A DNA stretch of 64,000 nucleotides, taken from NCBI RefSeq assembly GCF_037081715.1, contig NZ_JAZDDH010000001.1, positions 372,001 through 436,000 of the forward strand, in the 5' to 3' direction. Below are positions 25,915-34,132 of this stretch, piece after piece. The DNA comes from Halalkalicoccus sp. CG83. Its GTDB lineage: Archaea > Halobacteriota > Halobacteria > Halobacteriales > Halalkalicoccaceae. Every line of letters begins with the position of its first letter. Position 1 is the first letter of the stretch. Position numbers and translations under genes: made by a program. Under the pieces are notes generated by a model. It saw only the letters and a program-made list of their open reading frames with translations, did not search any database and was not told where the DNA came from.

Positions 25915-26085
25915 ATGGACCGAGCGGTACTCCTGATCGCGGTCGTTCTCGGCGTCCTCGGCGCGGCGCTGGCGCCGATCTTCCCGCCGACCGCCGCGCT
26001 CCCCCGCCTCCTCGTCTTCCTCGTCTGTGCGCTCGGCGGGTTCCTCGGGCTGTGGGTCGTCTCCTACGCGCTCTCGCTCGAGTGA
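25915..26085 (+). CDS. Small two-helix membrane protein
   Basis: 56 residues from MDRAVLLIAVVLGV, with two hydrophobic helices around PPTAALPR. An in-frame ATG at 25873 would add 14 residues, but the membrane segment starts after 25915. Its end overlaps the end of the convergent PLP enzyme gene by 22 bases. Unknown function; a haloarchaeal family is likely. Confidence 0.65.
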   Translation: MDRAVLLIAVVLGVLGAALAPIFPPTAALPRLLVFLVCALGGFLGLWVVSYALSLE

Positions 26086-27179
26086 CCCCACTCGGCCTTC
26101 AGCCCGCTGCCGGTGAGGGGGACGACCACGTCCTCGTCCTCCCCGATGACACCCCGCTCGCGGTACTCGCGGAGCGCTGCGGGCGCAGCGGCGGCGGTCG
26201 GCTCGACGAAGAAGCCCGCCCGGTGGAGCCCCTTGAGCTCGCGTTCGGTCGCGTCCTCCGGGACGGCGATCGCGTCGCCACCTGTCGCCTCGATCGCTTC
26301 GAGGATCTCCTCCTTTCGGACGGGCTCGCGAATCTGAATCCCGTCGGCGAGGTCGTTCCTCCCGTCCTCGTCCTCCTCCGATCCGTCGTGAAGCGCCGCG
26401 ACGATCGGCGCGTAGCCGTCGGCCTGTGCCCCGAGTAATCGAGGAAGCGAGTCGATCCACCCCGCCTCCTCGAGGGTTCGAAAGCCGCGATACGCCCCCA
26501 GAAAGAGCGTGCCATGACCCAGGGGAAGCACGAGCGCGTCGGGCGCCTCCCAGCCGCGCTGGGCAGCGATCTCGAAGGCGACGGTCTGGGTACCCGCGAA
26601 GAAGGCGGGGTTCCACGCGTGGCTGGCGTACCAGCCCTCGCCGCGTTCGACCGCCTCGACGCACGCCCCGGTGACCGCCTCGCGCGAGCCCTCGATCCGG
26701 ACCGGCCGTGCGCCCGCCCGCTCGATCGCCGCGAGCTTCGAGGCCTTCGCGTCCGCTGGTACGTAGATCTCCGCGTCGATGCCCGCGCGGGCCGCGTAGG
26801 TCGCGACCGCCGCGCCGGCGTTGCCCGAGGAGTCCTCGAGCACCCGAGAGACGCCGAGCGTCGACGCCCGCGAGAGCAGCGTCGTCGCGCCGCGGTCCTT
26901 GAACGATCCCGTGGGGAAGACGTACTCGAGCTTGAACGCGGCGTCCCACTCGGGGGCGTCCACCAGCGGGGTGGACCCCTCGCCGAGGCTCACCTCCCGG
27001 GAGACGGGGAGGAGCTCCTCGAACGCCCACAGTCCCCGCCGGGCGTCGGCCTCAATCGGACGCTCGGGGAGCGTCGGGGCGGGGAGCTCGAGGGGGCTCC
27101 CGCAGTCACAGCGCCAGGGTTCCTCGGGTTCGGCGGGGTACGTTCGATCGCAGTTCGGACAGACGAGGCCGGGCGCCAT
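26064..27179 (-). CDS. Threonine-synthase-like PLP enzyme
   Basis: 371 residues of fold type II. An N-terminal zinc knuckle pair (LVCPNCDRTY, CDCGSPLEL) is followed by the PLP lysine motif GSFKDRGA and the SSGNAG phosphate-site motif, then LPLGHGTLFLGAYRG and a GSG near the C-terminus. It resembles threonine synthase, but haloarchaea hold several paralogs, so the substrate is not certain. The start ATG directly abuts the stop of the upstream M14-like gene (TAGATG), so the two form an operon. Confidence 0.8.
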   Translation of the reverse strand: MAPGLVCPNCDRTYPAEPEEPWRCDCGSPLELPAPTLPERPIEADARRGLWAFEELLPVSREVSLGEGSTPLVDAPEWDAAFKLEYVFPTGSFKDRGATTLLSRASTLGVSRVLEDSSGNAGAAVATYAARAGIDAEIYVPADAKASKLAAIERAGARPVRIEGSREAVTGACVEAVERGEGWYASHAWNPAFFAGTQTVAFEIAAQRGWEAPDALVLPLGHGTLFLGAYRGFRTLEEAGWIDSLPRLLGAQADGYAPIVAALHDGSEEDEDGRNDLADGIQIREPVRKEEILEAIEATGGDAIAVPEDATERELKGLHRAGFFVEPTAAAAPAALREYRERGVIGEDEDVVVPLTGSGLKAEWGHSSESA

Positions 27180-28136
27180 CTAGTAGGTGTTGAGGCCGGT
27201 CGCGACCGAACAGACGTACTCGCCGGTCGCCACCTGCGGGAGGCGCCGCGAGCGCCAGAACAGGCCCGAGCCGTCGGCTGTCACCTCCGCCTTGACCGTC
27301 CCGAAGACGTTCCGGACGGTGAACAGCGTCTCGCCGTTCGAGACGTCCTCGCCGAGCGCCTTCTCGAAGCGCACCAGTCCGCCCCGCGGGGTGCCGTACT
27401 GGTCGAACCCCGTCGCACGGGTCTGGGTCTCGGTGGCGACCTCGCCCTCCAGAAAGCCGTAGTACCGGAGCACGTTGAAGACGCCCCGGACCCCGTACTG
27501 GATGCTCTCGTCGTTCCAACCGACGCTGCCGCCGAGCTCGGGATCGACCGTGGGGATGCCCTCGTCGGGGCCCACGCGCGCGAGCTGGCCGTCGGGTCCC
27601 TTCTGATCGAGGACGTGGCCACAGCCGAACACCTTCGCGAGCTCGAGACACTCGTCATGGAGCCGGTGGCGGCTACCACAGCGCACCCGCACCTCGTTTA
27701 TCATCCGGCTGGTCGAGCCCTGGTGGAGGTCGAGAATCAGGTCCGCACGTTTGGCCGCGTCGAAGGTGGCCGCGGCGATGCGTTCCGAGGAGGTGCCCTC
27801 GGCGTCGCCCGGGTACGCCCGGTTCATCTTCGTGTCGTCGACCGGGTTGCGGTGCTCCGCCACCTGGAAGCCGTGATAGTTGACGATTCCCACCACCAGT
27901 ACCGTTCCACTGATCTCGTCGGGGTCGAGCCGCGGGACGACCCGTTGGATCACTCCCACCCCGTTGAGCTCGTCACCGTCGCTCGCAGCCTGCAGATAGA
28001 GCGTCTCGCCGTCCCGTGCGCCGTTCACGACCGCGACGGGGAGGCCGAACTCCCCGCCGTCTCGCGTCTCGCCGACGGGGAGGCGGCCCGTGTCGATCTC
28101 GCCGGGGTCGGCCTGGGCCGTTCCGAGGCTCGTCAT
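27180..28136 (-). CDS. Succinylglutamate desuccinylase/aspartoacylase (M14) family protein
   Basis: 318 residues of the M14 zinc carboxypeptidase-like fold with a C-terminal lipoyl-like barrel. The first zinc motif, normally HGxE, here reads DGDE in AASDGDELNG, replacing the His ligand with Asp. The second region has KMNRAYPGD, and the third ligand is H in LDLHQG. Members remove acyl groups from amino acids; the actual substrate is unknown. It is the upstream partner of the threonine-synthase-like gene with no gap. Confidence 0.8.
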   Translation of the reverse strand: MTSLGTAQADPGEIDTGRLPVGETRDGGEFGLPVAVVNGARDGETLYLQAASDGDELNGVGVIQRVVPRLDPDEISGTVLVVGIVNYHGFQVAEHRNPVDDTKMNRAYPGDAEGTSSERIAAATFDAAKRADLILDLHQGSTSRMINEVRVRCGSRHRLHDECLELAKVFGCGHVLDQKGPDGQLARVGPDEGIPTVDPELGGSVGWNDESIQYGVRGVFNVLRYYGFLEGEVATETQTRATGFDQYGTPRGGLVRFEKALGEDVSNGETLFTVRNVFGTVKAEVTADGSGLFWRSRRLPQVATGEYVCSVATGLNTY

Positions 28137-28230
28137 TACCCGTACACGGCGGGGCCACGCTCTTTAGCCGTTCGATCCCCCATCCGCGGCGATCCGGTGT
28201 CCCTTTGATCGCCCGTCCCCAATCCCGGCC

Positions 28231-28506
28231 GTGAGCGACGACCGATCGGACGAGCCCTCGTTGGCGGCGCTGTTGATCGCACTCGACGTCCGGCGAAACG
28301 CGCTGATCGGCATCGTGACCGGGGTCGTTCTGGCGACCCTCGCGTACGTCTACCGGGTGGTCGTCGTCGAACCGGCCCCGGGCGTCGAGAGCTCGCCGTT
28401 GTTGTTCGGGACGCTCGCCGTGACGCTCGCGCTCTCGGCGGCGGCGTTCGTCACCCTCGTGCTGACGGTCGGGTCGGCGGTTCGTCGGGCCCGACGGCTC
28501 GACTGA
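28231..28506 (+). CDS. Small two-helix membrane protein
   Basis: 91 residues from a GTG at 28231. Residues 20-45 and 58-85 are hydrophobic helices linked by a short Pro/Glu loop (VVVEPAPGVESS), ending in Arg-rich RRARRLD. This looks like one of the haloarchaeal DUF families of small membrane proteins, with unknown function. It lies 46 bases before citrate synthase and may be co-transcribed with it. Confidence 0.65.
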   Translation: MSDDRSDEPSLAALLIALDVRRNALIGIVTGVVLATLAYVYRVVVVEPAPGVESSPLLFGTLAVTLALSAAAFVTLVLTVGSAVRRARRLD

Positions 28507-28552
28507 CGGCGCAACGGTAATCCTTAACCGGGATGGAAAAGAAGCTCACGTC

Positions 28553-29692
28553 ATGGCCGACGACCTGAAGAAGGGACTGGAGGGCGTGCTGGTCGCGGAG
28601 TCCTCGCTCAGCTCCATCGACGGCGACGCCGGAGAGCTCATCTACCGCGGGTACTCGATCGAGGACCTCGCCCGCGAGGCGAGCTACGAGGAGGTGCTCT
28701 ACCTGCTCTGGCACGGCGAGCTCCCCGATCGGGATGAGCTCGAGGAGTTCAACCAGCGGATGGTCGAGGAACGCGCGATCGACGACACCGTCCTCGAGAC
28801 CGTCGGAAACCTCGCCGAGAAGGACCCCGAGCCGATGGCGGCGATCCGAACGGCCGTCTCGCAGCTCGGCGTGACCGACCCCGAAGGGTTCGAGACCGAG
28901 CCCGAGGACCGCGAGACCAACCTCGAGAAGGGGCGCCGGATCACCGCGAAGCTCCCGACCATTCTCGCGGCGTTCGCCCGGCTCCGCGACGGCGACGAAC
29001 CGGTCGAGCCGCGTGACGACCTGGGTCACGCGGCGAACTTCCTCTACATGCTCAACGACGAGGAGCCCGACGACGTCGCGGTCGAGACGTTCGACGCCGC
29101 GCTCGTCCTCCACGCCGACCACGGGCTGAACGCCTCGACGTTCTCCGCCATGGTGACCGCGAGCACCCTCTCGGACGTCCACAGCGCGATCACCAGCGCC
29201 GTGGGGACGCTCGCCGGCCCGCTCCACGGCGGAGCGAACCAGAACGTCATGAAGATGCTGAAGGAGGTCGACGACAGCGATAAGGACCCGATCGACTGGG
29301 TCGAGGACGCGCTCGACCGAGGCCGGCGAGTGGCCGGCTTCGGCCACCGCGTCTACGACGTAAAGGACCCGCGCGCGCGGATCCTCGGCGACATGTCCGA
29401 ATCGCTGGCCGAGGAGGCCGGCGACATGAAGTGGTACGACTACAGCGTCGCGATCGAGGAGTACATGCAGGAGAACAAGGGGATCGCCGCGAACGTCGAC
29501 TTCTACTCCGCGACCACCTACTACCAGATGGGGGTCCCGATCGCCCTCTACACCCCGATCTTCGCGATGAGCCGCGTCGGCGGGTGGACGGCTCACGTCC
29601 TCGAACAGTACGACGACAACCGAATCATGCGCCCACGCGCACGCTACGTCGGCCCCACCGACCAGGAGTTCGTCCCTCTCGACGAACGCTGA
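28553..29692 (+). CDS. citZ: Citrate synthase
   Basis: 379 residues. MADDLKKGLEGVLVAESSLS, the GPLHGGANQNVM catalytic His region, FGHRVYDVKDPR with the second His, and NVDFYSATTYYQMG with the catalytic Asp are all present, as expected of the family. It condenses oxaloacetate and acetyl-CoA at the entry of the citric acid cycle. Length fits the archaeal type I enzyme. Confidence 0.95.
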   Translation: MADDLKKGLEGVLVAESSLSSIDGDAGELIYRGYSIEDLAREASYEEVLYLLWHGELPDRDELEEFNQRMVEERAIDDTVLETVGNLAEKDPEPMAAIRTAVSQLGVTDPEGFETEPEDRETNLEKGRRITAKLPTILAAFARLRDGDEPVEPRDDLGHAANFLYMLNDEEPDDVAVETFDAALVLHADHGLNASTFSAMVTASTLSDVHSAITSAVGTLAGPLHGGANQNVMKMLKEVDDSDKDPIDWVEDALDRGRRVAGFGHRVYDVKDPRARILGDMSESLAEEAGDMKWYDYSVAIEEYMQENKGIAANVDFYSATTYYQMGVPIALYTPIFAMSRVGGWTAHVLEQYDDNRIMRPRARYVGPTDQEFVPLDER

Positions 29693-29970
29693 CCCACCCG
29701 CCGATCGAAGAGGCGTTTCGACGGATCAACCCGATGGACACGTCGTTCGAGACGAGTACACCCACCGTGGCCGAGGTGGAGCACCGGATCCCGTGATCGT
29801 CGTGCGGTTCGAGTCCGATCGCCCGCGTTCTCGTATCGTCGGATCGTGAGCGCCGGGCGTCCGACCGGTCCGCGCCCGGACGCGACGCCGGCAGCGGTCG
29901 TCTCCGAACGATCCGGCCCGTCGGGTAGGGCTACCGTAACGGGGAACCGGTCCGCTTCGGTATCCCCTCC

Positions 29971-30357
29971 ATGGTCCGCGTGTTCGTCTACGGGACGCTC
30001 ACCGATCCCGACCGAGTGGAGTCACTGCTCGACCGCTACGAACTGGGGAGCGAGGCGACCCTCCACGGTCTCCGTCGCGTCGAGGGCCGGTATCCGACGC
30101 TGGCGCCCGGCGGCCGGACCGAGGGACGGCTGCTCTCGACCCAGGAGATCGGCCGTCTCGACGCCTACGAGGGCGTCGAGAGCGACCTCTACGTTCGCGT
30201 CTCGATCCCGCTCTCGGAGGGCGGGACGGCCGAGTGCTACGTCGGCGATCCGGAGCCCCTCGGCGCCGACGCCGTCTGGCCCGGCGACGGTCCCTTCGAG
30301 GACCGCGTGCGCGCGTATCTCTCCGAGGAGCGGGTCGTCATCGGCCGCAACGAATGA
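29971..30357 (+). CDS. Gamma-glutamylcyclotransferase-like (AIG2) protein
   Basis: 128 residues with the signature VFVYGTLTDPDRV at the N-terminus, the YPTLAPGG loop and LDAYEGVESDLYVR carrying the catalytic Glu. This is the AIG2/GGCT-like fold. Haloarchaea use gamma-glutamylcysteine, so a role in its turnover is possible but unproven. Confidence 0.83.
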   Translation: MVRVFVYGTLTDPDRVESLLDRYELGSEATLHGLRRVEGRYPTLAPGGRTEGRLLSTQEIGRLDAYEGVESDLYVRVSIPLSEGGTAECYVGDPEPLGADAVWPGDGPFEDRVRAYLSEERVVIGRNE

Positions 30358-30546
30358 CACCCGTGTGCCGTCCGTCTGACGGGGTAGAAAGGCGCCGCAG
30401 TCTGGTGGTTCCACTCCCGGACTGGACGGGTTGGTTTTATGTACCCCCGGACCCGTGATACGGACGCACGTCACACGGTTCGTGCATTCCCCATCCGTTC
30501 TTTCCCGGAGAGAACCGTTAACACCCCCACTCGCATAGGCGCGGGT

Positions 30547-31758
30547 ATGCTAGACGTAGCGGACGTTCGCGCGGCGCGCGAGCGAGTCGCGGAGACCGCC
30601 CGGCGCACGCCGCTCGAGTACTCGCATACCTTCTCCGAGCGGACGGGCGCCGAAGTGTATCTCAAACTCGAGAACTTCCAGCGAACCGGCTCGTTCAAGA
30701 TCCGCGGGGCGACCAACCGGATCGCCACCCTGTCGCCGGCGGAACAGGAGGCCGGCGTCGTCACCGCCAGCGCCGGCAACCACGCCCAGGGCGTCGCGCT
30801 GGCGGCGACCCGGATCGGTGTCGACGCGACGGTCGTCATGCCGGAACACGCGCCGATCTCGAAGCTGAAGGCGACCCGGACCTACGGCGCCGAGGTGGTC
30901 CTTCACGGTGCGGACTACGAGGCGGCCGCCGAACGCGCCCACGAGATCGAACGTGAGGAGGGACGCGTCTACGTCCACGCCTTCGACGACGAAGCGGTGA
31001 TGGCGGGCCAGGGGACGATCGGCCTCGAGATCCTGGACGAGCGTCCCGACGTCGACGTCGTGCTCGTCCCGATCGGCGGCGGCGGGCTGATCTCGGGGAT
31101 CGCGACTGCGATCAAGGCCCGGCGTCCCGAGGCTCGTGTGATCGGCGTGCAGGCCGAGGGCGCCGCGAGCGCCGCCGACTCCCTGCGGAAGGGATCGATC
31201 TCCGAGTGGGAGCACGTCGACACCATCGCGGACGGGATCGCCGTCGGCCGGGTCGGCGATCTGACGTTCGAGGTGATCCGCGAGCGGGTCGACGAGGTGG
31301 TGACGGTCTCGGACTCCGAGATCGCCACCGCGCTGACCGCGCTGCTCGAACGTTCGAAGACGCTCGTCGAGGGCGCCGGAGCCGTGCCGCTCGCCGCACT
31401 CCTCTCGGACGCCTTCGAGTACGAGGAGGGCGAGACGGTCGTCCCCGCGCTCTGTGGTGGCAACATCGACCTCAACACGCTGACGACGGTGGTCATGCGC
31501 GGGCTGGTCGAGACCGGACGGTATCTCAAGATCCGCACGGTTCTCGAGGATCGACCGGGGGCGCTTCGCCGACTCATCGACGTGCTCGCCGAGAACCGCG
31601 CGAACATCTACGCGATCCAGCACGATCGGACCTCCCGCGACATCGCGATGAACGCCGCCGAGGTGGTGATCGACCTCGAGACGCGGGGTCCCGGCCACGT
31701 CGAGGGGCTCGTCGGCGACCTCCGCGAACGCGGGTACGAGGTCGAGATACTCGTGTAG
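30547..31758 (+). CDS. ilvA: Threonine ammonia-lyase
   Basis: 403 residues from MLDVADVRAARERV. Catalytic domain with PLP lysine motif GSFKIRGA, phosphate motif SAGNHAQG and Gly loop IGGGGLISG; C-terminal ACT domain (about 325-403, LKIRTVLEDRPGALRRL). It converts threonine to 2-oxobutanoate and ammonia, feeding isoleucine synthesis. Neighbouring ridA, 31 bases downstream, removes the reactive enamine/imine intermediates of this reaction, so the two make functional sense together. An upstream in-frame ATG at 30439 is unlikely to be used. Confidence 0.93.
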   Translation: MLDVADVRAARERVAETARRTPLEYSHTFSERTGAEVYLKLENFQRTGSFKIRGATNRIATLSPAEQEAGVVTASAGNHAQGVALAATRIGVDATVVMPEHAPISKLKATRTYGAEVVLHGADYEAAAERAHEIEREEGRVYVHAFDDEAVMAGQGTIGLEILDERPDVDVVLVPIGGGGLISGIATAIKARRPEARVIGVQAEGAASAADSLRKGSISEWEHVDTIADGIAVGRVGDLTFEVIRERVDEVVTVSDSEIATALTALLERSKTLVEGAGAVPLAALLSDAFEYEEGETVVPALCGGNIDLNTLTTVVMRGLVETGRYLKIRTVLEDRPGALRRLIDVLAENRANIYAIQHDRTSRDIAMNAAEVVIDLETRGPGHVEGLVGDLRERGYEVEILV

Positions 31759-31789
31759 CTTTAAGGCCGGGCCGACCGACGGTGGTGCC

Positions 31790-32170
31790 ATGAAGCGGAT
31801 CATCAACACTGGCGACGCGCCGGAGGCGATCGGTGCGTACAGCCAGGCGACGACCGCGAACGGTCTCCTGTTTAGCGCCGGACAGATCGCGCTCACCCCG
31901 GAGGGGGAGTTCCTCGGCGACGAACCCGTCGCCGTCCAGACCCGTCAGTGTCTAGAGAACCTCAAAGCGATCCTCGAGAACGAGGGCCTCTCGACTCAGC
32001 ACGTCGTGAAGACGACGGTCTACCTCGACGACATCGACGACTTCGACGCGATGAACGAGGCCTACGCGGAGTACTTCGACGACAACCCGCCCGCGCGAAG
32101 CGCGCTCGAGGTCGGTTCGCTCCCCAAGGGCGCCGCCGTCGAGATCGAGGTCATCGCCACGACCGAATGA
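31790..32170 (+). CDS. ridA: RidA family 2-iminobutanoate/2-iminopropanoate deaminase
   Basis: 126 residues: MKRIINTGDAPEAIGAYSQA, FSAGQIALTP, the HVVKTTVYLDDIDDF strand and PPARSALEVGSLPKGAAVEIE with the conserved Arg. It forms a trimer and hydrolyses the imines that threonine ammonia-lyase releases. It lies right after ilvA, and its stop overlaps the start of a small membrane protein (ATGA at 32167-32170). Confidence 0.94.
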   Translation: MKRIINTGDAPEAIGAYSQATTANGLLFSAGQIALTPEGEFLGDEPVAVQTRQCLENLKAILENEGLSTQHVVKTTVYLDDIDDFDAMNEAYAEYFDDNPPARSALEVGSLPKGAAVEIEVIATTE

Positions 32171-32373
32171 ATCCGCGGCTGAAGGCGAGCGTCCTCTGGG
32201 GGGCGACCGGTGCGCTCTCGTTTCTCGTTCTCGTCCAGGGCTACGAACTGCTCTCGGACGTCAGTCTCTCGTTCGCGCTGAAGTTCGCCGTCGCGGGACT
32301 CGTCGCCACGCTCGCGACCGGTTCGACCTACTTCGCTGAACCGCTGCTCGCCGCCGGGAACGGAAGGACTTAA
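32167..32373 (+). CDS. Small membrane protein coupled to ridA
   Basis: 68 residues, MNPRLKASVLWGATGALSF, with two hydrophobic helices separated by ELLSDVS. The start overlaps the ridA stop as ATGA, so translation is coupled. Unknown function; a haloarchaeal DUF family is likely. Its product would be the third member of the ilvA-ridA unit. Confidence 0.7.
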   Translation: MNPRLKASVLWGATGALSFLVLVQGYELLSDVSLSFALKFAVAGLVATLATGSTYFAEPLLAAGNGRT

Positions 32374-32400
32374 CCTCGGCCGACCGGTAGGGATCGGTGA

Positions 32401-32482
32401 GCCGGGATGGCCGAATGGTAAAGCGCACGCCTGGAAAGCGTGTTCCCTGACGGGATTCTGGGTTCAAATCCCAGTCCCGGCG
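32401..32482 (+). tRNA. tRNA-Ser (anticodon GGA)
   Basis: Acceptor GCCGGGA pairs with TCCCGGC; anticodon stem CACGC/GCGTG around CTGGAAA gives anticodon GGA (reads UCC/UCU). A long variable arm (TTCCCTGACGGGATT) marks a class II tRNA, and T stem CTGGG/CCCAG closes it. 82 bases, discriminator G, no CCA encoded. Confidence 0.96.
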
Positions 32483-32601
32483 TGGCTCCGTCGCATATCA
32501 CTGATACCTCGATCCGGCGTACCGACGCCGAGGCGCCTGCGATCACGTCTAGTTATTCGACGAGAATTCCTTAACCGTCTAGGGGGTGTCTCTGGGGTAC
32601 C

Positions 32602-33282
32602 ATGGCCACGATTATCGACTACCGCGTTCCCGTAGAGCAGTTCGCACTGGCTCATACCTTCGCGCTCTGTTCCGATCTCAGCGTCGATATCGAACGATTC
32701 GCCGCCCAGGACGCGGACTCGGCGATGCCGTTCGTCTGGGTTACGGTCGACGACTTCGAGGCGTTCGAGGCCGCACTGGACGAGGACCCCACCGTCGAGA
32801 CGTACTCCTCGCTGACCGAGTTCGACGACGAACGGTTCTACCGCATGAACTGGGTCGAGGAGGTGGAGCTCGTGATGCAGCTCCTGATCGAGGAGCAGTG
32901 TGCGCTCACCTCGGCGAAGTCGAGCGGCGACTCGTGGCAGCTTCAGGTGATGTGTCCCGAACGCGAGTCGCTCTCGCGGACCCACGAATACTGCGAGGAG
33001 AACGGGCTGTCGCTCACCGTCGACTCGATCTACGAGCTCGACGAACAGGACCACTCGGAGTACGGCCTGACCGAGGCCCAGCACGCGACGCTCGTGGAGG
33101 CGAAACGAATGGGATACTACGACGTACCGCGGAACGTCTCGCTGAGCGAGCTCTCAGAGCGCCTCGACGTCTCGCATCAGGCGCTCTCCGAGCGGCTTCG
33201 GCGAGCACACGCGAACCTGATCGATCGTACGATCTCCTCGCCGGACGAGCTCGATCGCGCGCACCCCGAACCGCTCAACTGA
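32602..33282 (+). CDS. Bacterio-opsin-activator-type HTH regulator (HTH_10)
   Basis: 226 residues. The N-terminal 150 residues are a haloarchaeal sensor-like module found before HTH_10 domains, and the C-terminal 60 residues form the HTH_10 fold: YGLTEAQHATLVEAKRMGYY and VSLSELSERLDVSHQALSERLRRAH (in parts). Ligand unknown. It follows tRNA-Ser and has a TTCCTTAACC-like promoter region about 40 bases upstream. Confidence 0.87.
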   Translation: MATIIDYRVPVEQFALAHTFALCSDLSVDIERFAAQDADSAMPFVWVTVDDFEAFEAALDEDPTVETYSSLTEFDDERFYRMNWVEEVELVMQLLIEEQCALTSAKSSGDSWQLQVMCPERESLSRTHEYCEENGLSLTVDSIYELDEQDHSEYGLTEAQHATLVEAKRMGYYDVPRNVSLSELSERLDVSHQALSERLRRAHANLIDRTISSPDELDRAHPEPLN

Positions 33283-33360
33283 CGCCGAACCGACGCCGAC
33301 TCGAGCGGCGTCGGATCCCTTCCGTCGCGTTCGGGTCCCTTCCGGCGGACGTCGGATCGT

Positions 33361-33570
33361 TCACCGGGTCTCCTCGATGGCGACGTACGAACCCCGTTTC
33401 GCGGCGATCCATCGTCGATCGAGACGACCACGCGTCGCGTCGAACACCACCACCTCGTCGGGTTCGAACGTCCCCCGTAGGCCGATGCCCGCCGGATTGA
33501 ACGTGTATCGCAGTGCGAACGTCGGCCAGCTGTCGACGGCCGAGGGCTGCTCGGCACCCGTTTCAGTCAT
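33361..33570 (-). CDS. DUF7511-like small protein
   Basis: 69 residues ending in ...RWIAAKRGSYVAIEETR, the typical end of haloarchaeal DUF7511 proteins (WISA..GSYV.LEEMR). Function unknown. It starts inside the end of the upstream 56-residue gene (overlap 33563-33570). Confidence 0.72.
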   Translation of the reverse strand: MTETGAEQPSAVDSWPTFALRYTFNPAGIGLRGTFEPDEVVVFDATRGRLDRRWIAAKRGSYVAIEETR

Positions 33571-33733
33571 CGGTCCGCTCGTCGTGAAACGAGTCCTCGA
33601 GCCGGTCGAGGAACTCGAGCGCCTCCATGAGGTTCGCCAACTGTTCGGCTCGGAGGTCGTCGTGTTCGTCCGGGATCTTCTCCAGGAGTTCCCTGGCCGC
33701 GGCGACCCGGGACGGCAACGACGCCACGCTCAT
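33563..33733 (-). CDS. 56-residue helical protein
   Basis: From ATG at 33733 the frame reads MSVASLPSRVAAARELLE..., an amphipathic helical protein of 56 residues rich in Glu, Asp and Leu, ending DSFHDERTDD. The acidic composition matches a real haloarchaeal gene. It overlaps the DUF7511-like gene by 8 bases and its start overlaps the stop of a further upstream frame (TGATG). Function unknown. Confidence 0.65.
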   Translation of the reverse strand: MSVASLPSRVAAARELLEKIPDEHDDLRAEQLANLMEALEFLDRLEDSFHDERTDD

Positions 33734-33945
33734 CACCGCCCCTCCGAGAGGACGACCGCCACGGATCGCCGATCCGTCACCGCCTCGAGTCCGACGCGGC
33801 GCCCCACTCGGGGTCGAACGCCGCCCGACTCGTCGGGATCGAGCGACGGGGCGGTCACGCCGGCGTCAGACAACGGTTCGCTCGTTACGTCTCCTCGTCC
33901 ACTCCGATACGGGCACTGCGTGACGGTTCGGCTCGCGCGAGTCAT
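33733..33945 (-). CDS. Possible small protein upstream of the 56-residue gene
   Basis: 70 residues from an ATG at 33945, with an N-terminal TQCPYRSG and an ending RVGLEAVTDRRSVAVVLSEGR (in part), the kind of strand-rich end seen in small haloarchaeal proteins. Its stop overlaps the next start as TGATG, which supports a three-gene unit. The middle is Arg/Pro rich, which also fits non-coding frames, so support is modest. Confidence 0.4.
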   Translation of the reverse strand: MTRASRTVTQCPYRSGRGDVTSEPLSDAGVTAPSLDPDESGGVRPRVGRRVGLEAVTDRRSVAVVLSEGR

Positions 33946-34132
33946 GTTCGATGTTTCCTCACGAGTCCGAGAGATCCGCCCACTACATGTATCCTCTGTA
34001 ACACGTACGTGACCCGATCCCTTACCCGGAAGTAAGCGACATGGGCGATAAACTCTTAATTTCTATGCATAATCTAACGGATAAAGCATATACGTTCTCG
34101 GAGAGGACTGCATCCATCGAACCGTTTCAACC

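Noticed and set aside
29846-30379. 177-codon Arg/Ser-rich frame overlapping the AIG2-like gene
   Set aside because: It is out of frame with a clear gamma-glutamylcyclotransferase-like protein and has shadow-type composition.
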